DNA of 18,247 nucleotides from JBLHHI01 sp047614125 (GTDB lineage: Bacteria; Bacteroidota; Bacteroidia; NS11-12g; UBA9320): the NCBI GenBank assembly GCA_047614125.1, contig JBLHHI010000064.1, positions 1 through 18,247 of the forward strand, given 5' to 3'. The translations under genes were made by a program, and so were the position numbers. Numbering within the stretch: position 1 is the first letter of the stretch; each line of letters opens with the position of its first letter. Below the pieces are notes generated by a model that searched no databases, was not told the DNA's origin, and was given only the letters and a program-made list of their open reading frames with translations. Below are positions 16,375 to 18,247 of the stretch, one piece after another.

Positions 16375-16902
16375 TTATTGTTTAACGGCTTGCTTATTGG
16401 CTAAAATCGTAGAATCTGCATAACCAAATTCAGCGTTCACCTTATCCGCTAGACCCATTTCAATTAAAGCTGCCTTAATCAATGCCTTGTGGTGCACCGA
16501 ATGCTCAATGTTGAATATAAGCTCTCTGAAAAAATTGGTGATGCACCGATTTGATTGCACTTCATTTTTATGGATGTAAGCCACGTCAAGAAACAACTCT
16601 TTATTTCGAATATTCAGCGCAAAAGTTAAACCCTTAATACTTAAAACAGCTTCATCTCGAAACTGCTCTAAAACCATTTTTCTTTGGCGCTTTTCATAGT
16701 TCACAACCCCCTTTTGGTACCCTATAATCAGTTCTTCAAACAGTTCAATTACATGGCGCACGTGTTGGCCAATCGTAGATTCTTGTAAGTGCCTAATTTT
16801 GGTGGTATACGCTTGCTCGTCGATGGATTGAATTAAATTGGACAGATCTTCCAATTCGTGAATACTTCTTGCCACTATATCCAGGTCTTGTTTAATCATC
16901 AT
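16375..16902 (-). CDS. DinB/YfiT-family putative metal-dependent protein
   Basis: 175 residues, all helical in appearance and of the right length for the DinB four-helix bundle. The expected metal triad is present: His47 in TIGQHVRHVIELFEE, and His134 and His138 in NIEHSVHHKAL, the H-x3-H of the last core helix. The family (DinB, YfiT, bacillithiol transferase BstA, mycothiol-dependent enzymes) binds a divalent metal and often moves thiols or hydrolyses small substrates; the reaction here is unknown. The gene follows the anti-sigma gene by 9 nt and is probably the last gene of the sigma operon, since a hairpin follows its stop. Its place beside a zinc-finger anti-sigma suggests a stress-response effector, which is inference. 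Confidence 0.8.
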   Translation of the reverse strand: MMIKQDLDIVARSIHELEDLSNLIQSIDEQAYTTKIRHLQESTIGQHVRHVIELFEELIIGYQKGVVNYEKRQRKMVLEQFRDEAVLSIKGLTFALNIRNKELFLDVAYIHKNEVQSNRCITNFFRELIFNIEHSVHHKALIKAALIEMGLADKVNAEFGYADSTILANKQAVKQ

Positions 16903-16911
16903 ACCTGTATT

Positions 16912-17178
16912 CTATTCCGCTTTTTCAAGGGCGTAAATAATTCGTTTTTTAAGTGCTTTGGTATCCATCTTACTCAAATTTCCCTTTGTATTGTGCTTTT
17001 TAATGGCCTCCTCAATAATATCCGTTAGATTGGCATAGTTTTTACAAGCACCGCACATCTTTACGTGTTTCTTAAGTTTCCAATTCTCAACGATAGACAG
17101 TCCAACATCATGCTTTTTTTCAAGCATTTCAGCAACCTTTCGGCACGAGTACATTATGCTATTTAACAAGAACATCAT
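16912..17178 (-). CDS. Soluble zinc-finger (ZAS) anti-sigma factor
   Basis: 88 residues with no membrane segment. YSCRKVAEML near the start and KLKKHVKMCGACKNY carry the zinc-binding anti-sigma pattern: His38-x3-Cys42-x2-Cys45, with Cys12 as a possible further ligand. The basic tail (about 60-88) is helical. It lies 6 nt after the sigma gene, the usual arrangement for a cognate pair, and should hold that sigma factor inactive in the cytoplasm. Members without a membrane anchor, such as RsrA, sense thiol oxidation by losing zinc. The same could apply here but is not shown. Translation could also start at Met9 (17154); I kept the longer frame because homologues I recall have a similar leader. 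Confidence 0.8.
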   Translation of the reverse strand: MMFLLNSIMYSCRKVAEMLEKKHDVGLSIVENWKLKKHVKMCGACKNYANLTDIIEEAIKKHNTKGNLSKMDTKALKKRIIYALEKAE

Positions 17179-17184
17179 CTAATT

Positions 17185-17745
17185 CTATGCTGTCTTAAAC
17201 CAATTTAATTCCAAACACTTGCGCAGCTGTCTTCGTGCTCGCTCCAATATTTTCCAATAGTTCGTTTTTGTTATTCCCAGATCGTCAAAACTTAACTCTG
17301 TTTTTAAATATTTCAACTTCACTGCATCTCGCCAATGATTTGGCAAACTCTCAATGCATTCGTCAAAAGTTCCCTGAAAATTTATATCATCCAACAGAGG
17401 TTGATCATTGCCCCATTGCGATGGCATTTCACTGTCAAGCCAGTTTCCGTTCGAATCGAACATACCGCTGCCAACCTCTTCATTAAAAAGCGTTTCATTG
17501 CGACGATATGATTTTCTATAATGATCCATTATTTTATTTTTCAAAATGGATGTTAACCAGGTTTTAACGGAGCTTTGTTTTTTAAAGCGCTCATGCGATT
17601 TAAAGGCTGCCAAGAATGTTTCTTGAACCAAATCTTCTGCTTGCGCGTGGTCGGAAAGTTTGCTATTGGCATAGGCCAAAAGGGCATCCGTATGTTGCTC
17701 TACCCATGATTTTACATCATTTTCTCGTTCTTCTATTGCGGCCAT
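17185..17745 (-). CDS. ECF-type RNA polymerase sigma factor (sigma-70 family)
   Basis: 186 residues from the ATG at 17745; the frame extends to a TTG at 17757. Region 2 is about 14-80: AQAEDLVQETFLAAFKSHER, then SVKTWLTSILKNKIMDHYRK, the core-binding and -10 recognition part. Region 4 is about 128-180: CIESLPNHWRDAVKLKYL, then FDDLGITKTNYWKILERARR, a helix-turn-helix for -35 contacts. The linker is longer than in minimal ECF factors and contains MFDSNGNWLDSE, an F-D-x-x-G-x-W motif known from a Bacteroidota/Proteobacteria subgroup that I believe is near TIGR02943. It starts 17 nt after the thioredoxin-like gene and is followed within 6 nt by its probable anti-sigma gene. Which promoters it reads is not visible. 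Confidence 0.92.
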   Translation of the reverse strand: MAAIEERENDVKSWVEQHTDALLAYANSKLSDHAQAEDLVQETFLAAFKSHERFKKQSSVKTWLTSILKNKIMDHYRKSYRRNETLFNEEVGSGMFDSNGNWLDSEMPSQWGNDQPLLDDINFQGTFDECIESLPNHWRDAVKLKYLKTELSFDDLGITKTNYWKILERARRQLRKCLELNWFKTA

Positions 17746-17762
17746 AATTGCCGCCAAATTTA

Positions 17763-18215
17763 CTAATTATTCTCCACTGATTTTGCGAGCTCCAATAACT
17801 GCTCTGGAGTAACCAACCCTACGGTTCTCTTCACTTCTTGGCCCTCGGCAGATATGAATAGCAAGGTTGGAAGCGCGGTAACATTTCGTGCCGATGAAAA
17901 CACTTTCCCGTCCGGTTGATCCACATCCAATTTTAGGTTAATAAAGTTCTTATTAAAGTAAGCGGCTACACTAGGGTCCGTAAAAACGTTCTTGGCCAGT
18001 CGCTTGCAAGGTCCACACCAAGTTGCAAAAGCGTCCACAAAAATTAACTTGTTTTGCGCTGTGGCCATCTTTTGAGCTTCGGCTAAGGTATGTGCCGTAA
18101 AAGTTATGGACTCGGTATGTTCGTTATTCGACTTGCCGTAAATGCTCGAAACCGCCCAAGTTGCCGATACCAATACAAGGCCAATTAGTAAAAGTTTCTT
18201 TTTCTTTAAATTCAT
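17763..18215 (-). CDS. Exported thioredoxin-fold protein
   Basis: 150 residues. Residues 1-27 are a basic start (MNLKKKK) plus hydrophobic helix LLLIGLVLVSATWAVSS, a signal anchor or uncleaved signal; no clear lipobox. The thioredoxin fold follows: FVDAFATWCGPCKRLAKNVF with the redox pair Cys67/Cys70, and the cis-proline loop TALPTLLFI (Pro116). In place of a classical short thioredoxin, the DAFATWCGPCKRL and DVDQPDGKVF pattern fits the DUF255/thioredoxin_7-like family of periplasmic proteins. The active site should face the periplasm and reduce or isomerise disulfides of exported proteins. It is the first gene of the sigma operon in this window, but its own upstream region is cut off at the right edge. 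Confidence 0.9.
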   Translation of the reverse strand: MNLKKKKLLLIGLVLVSATWAVSSIYGKSNNEHTESITFTAHTLAEAQKMATAQNKLIFVDAFATWCGPCKRLAKNVFTDPSVAAYFNKNFINLKLDVDQPDGKVFSSARNVTALPTLLFISAEGQEVKRTVGLVTPEQLLELAKSVENN

Positions 18216-18247
18216 AGGTTGTTTTTATAAGGGTGCTCATATGCACT

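Noticed and set aside
1..18247. CRISPR array, tRNA or rRNA genes
   Set aside because: No regularly spaced repeats, cloverleaf or rRNA-like stretches were seen.

Overview
The window is chromosomal DNA from a member of the Bacteroidota. The evidence is a full-length SprA, the giant outer-membrane translocon of the type IX secretion system (T9SS), a large secreted PKD-repeat protein of the kind T9SS exports, TAnnTTTG-type promoter elements, and low G+C with little Shine-Dalgarno signal. I cannot place it below phylum from sequence alone.

Left part (1-3584, minus strand): one very large open reading frame runs off the left edge. It has a signal peptide, a propeller-like N-terminal half, Ig/PKD-like modules starting with a C-x-G-D motif, and three homologous PKD repeats of about 83 residues. 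Divergent from it, across a 550-nt gap, is a small secreted beta-barrel-like protein (4155-4616). A TAG stop cuts it off 11 codons before its apparent natural end.

Middle (4650-6600): an accessory patch. A 261-bp MITE-like inverted-repeat element (4667-4927) and a 51-bp internally deleted relative in the opposite orientation (6349-6399) bracket two toxin-antitoxin loci. One is an intact antitoxin/PIN-toxin pair with a palindromic operator. The other is a higBA locus in which the higB toxin gene is cut to 42 native codons by the short element, while the higA antitoxin and the operator-promoter survive.

Right part (6688-18215, all minus strand): thioredoxin-fold protein, ECF sigma factor, soluble zinc-finger anti-sigma, DinB-family protein, group II PLP decarboxylase, ruvA, sprA, then a small lipoprotein. 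The first four are tightly packed and look like one transcription unit. A 42-nt nested hairpin separates them from the decarboxylase. The sigma/anti-sigma/DinB/thioredoxin group suggests a thiol- or envelope-stress circuit, which is inference. ruvA and sprA are housekeeping and secretion genes.

Several right-hand reading frames extend to a TTG codon upstream of a better ATG. I moved those starts to the ATG. sprA is the exception, because it has no ATG alternative.
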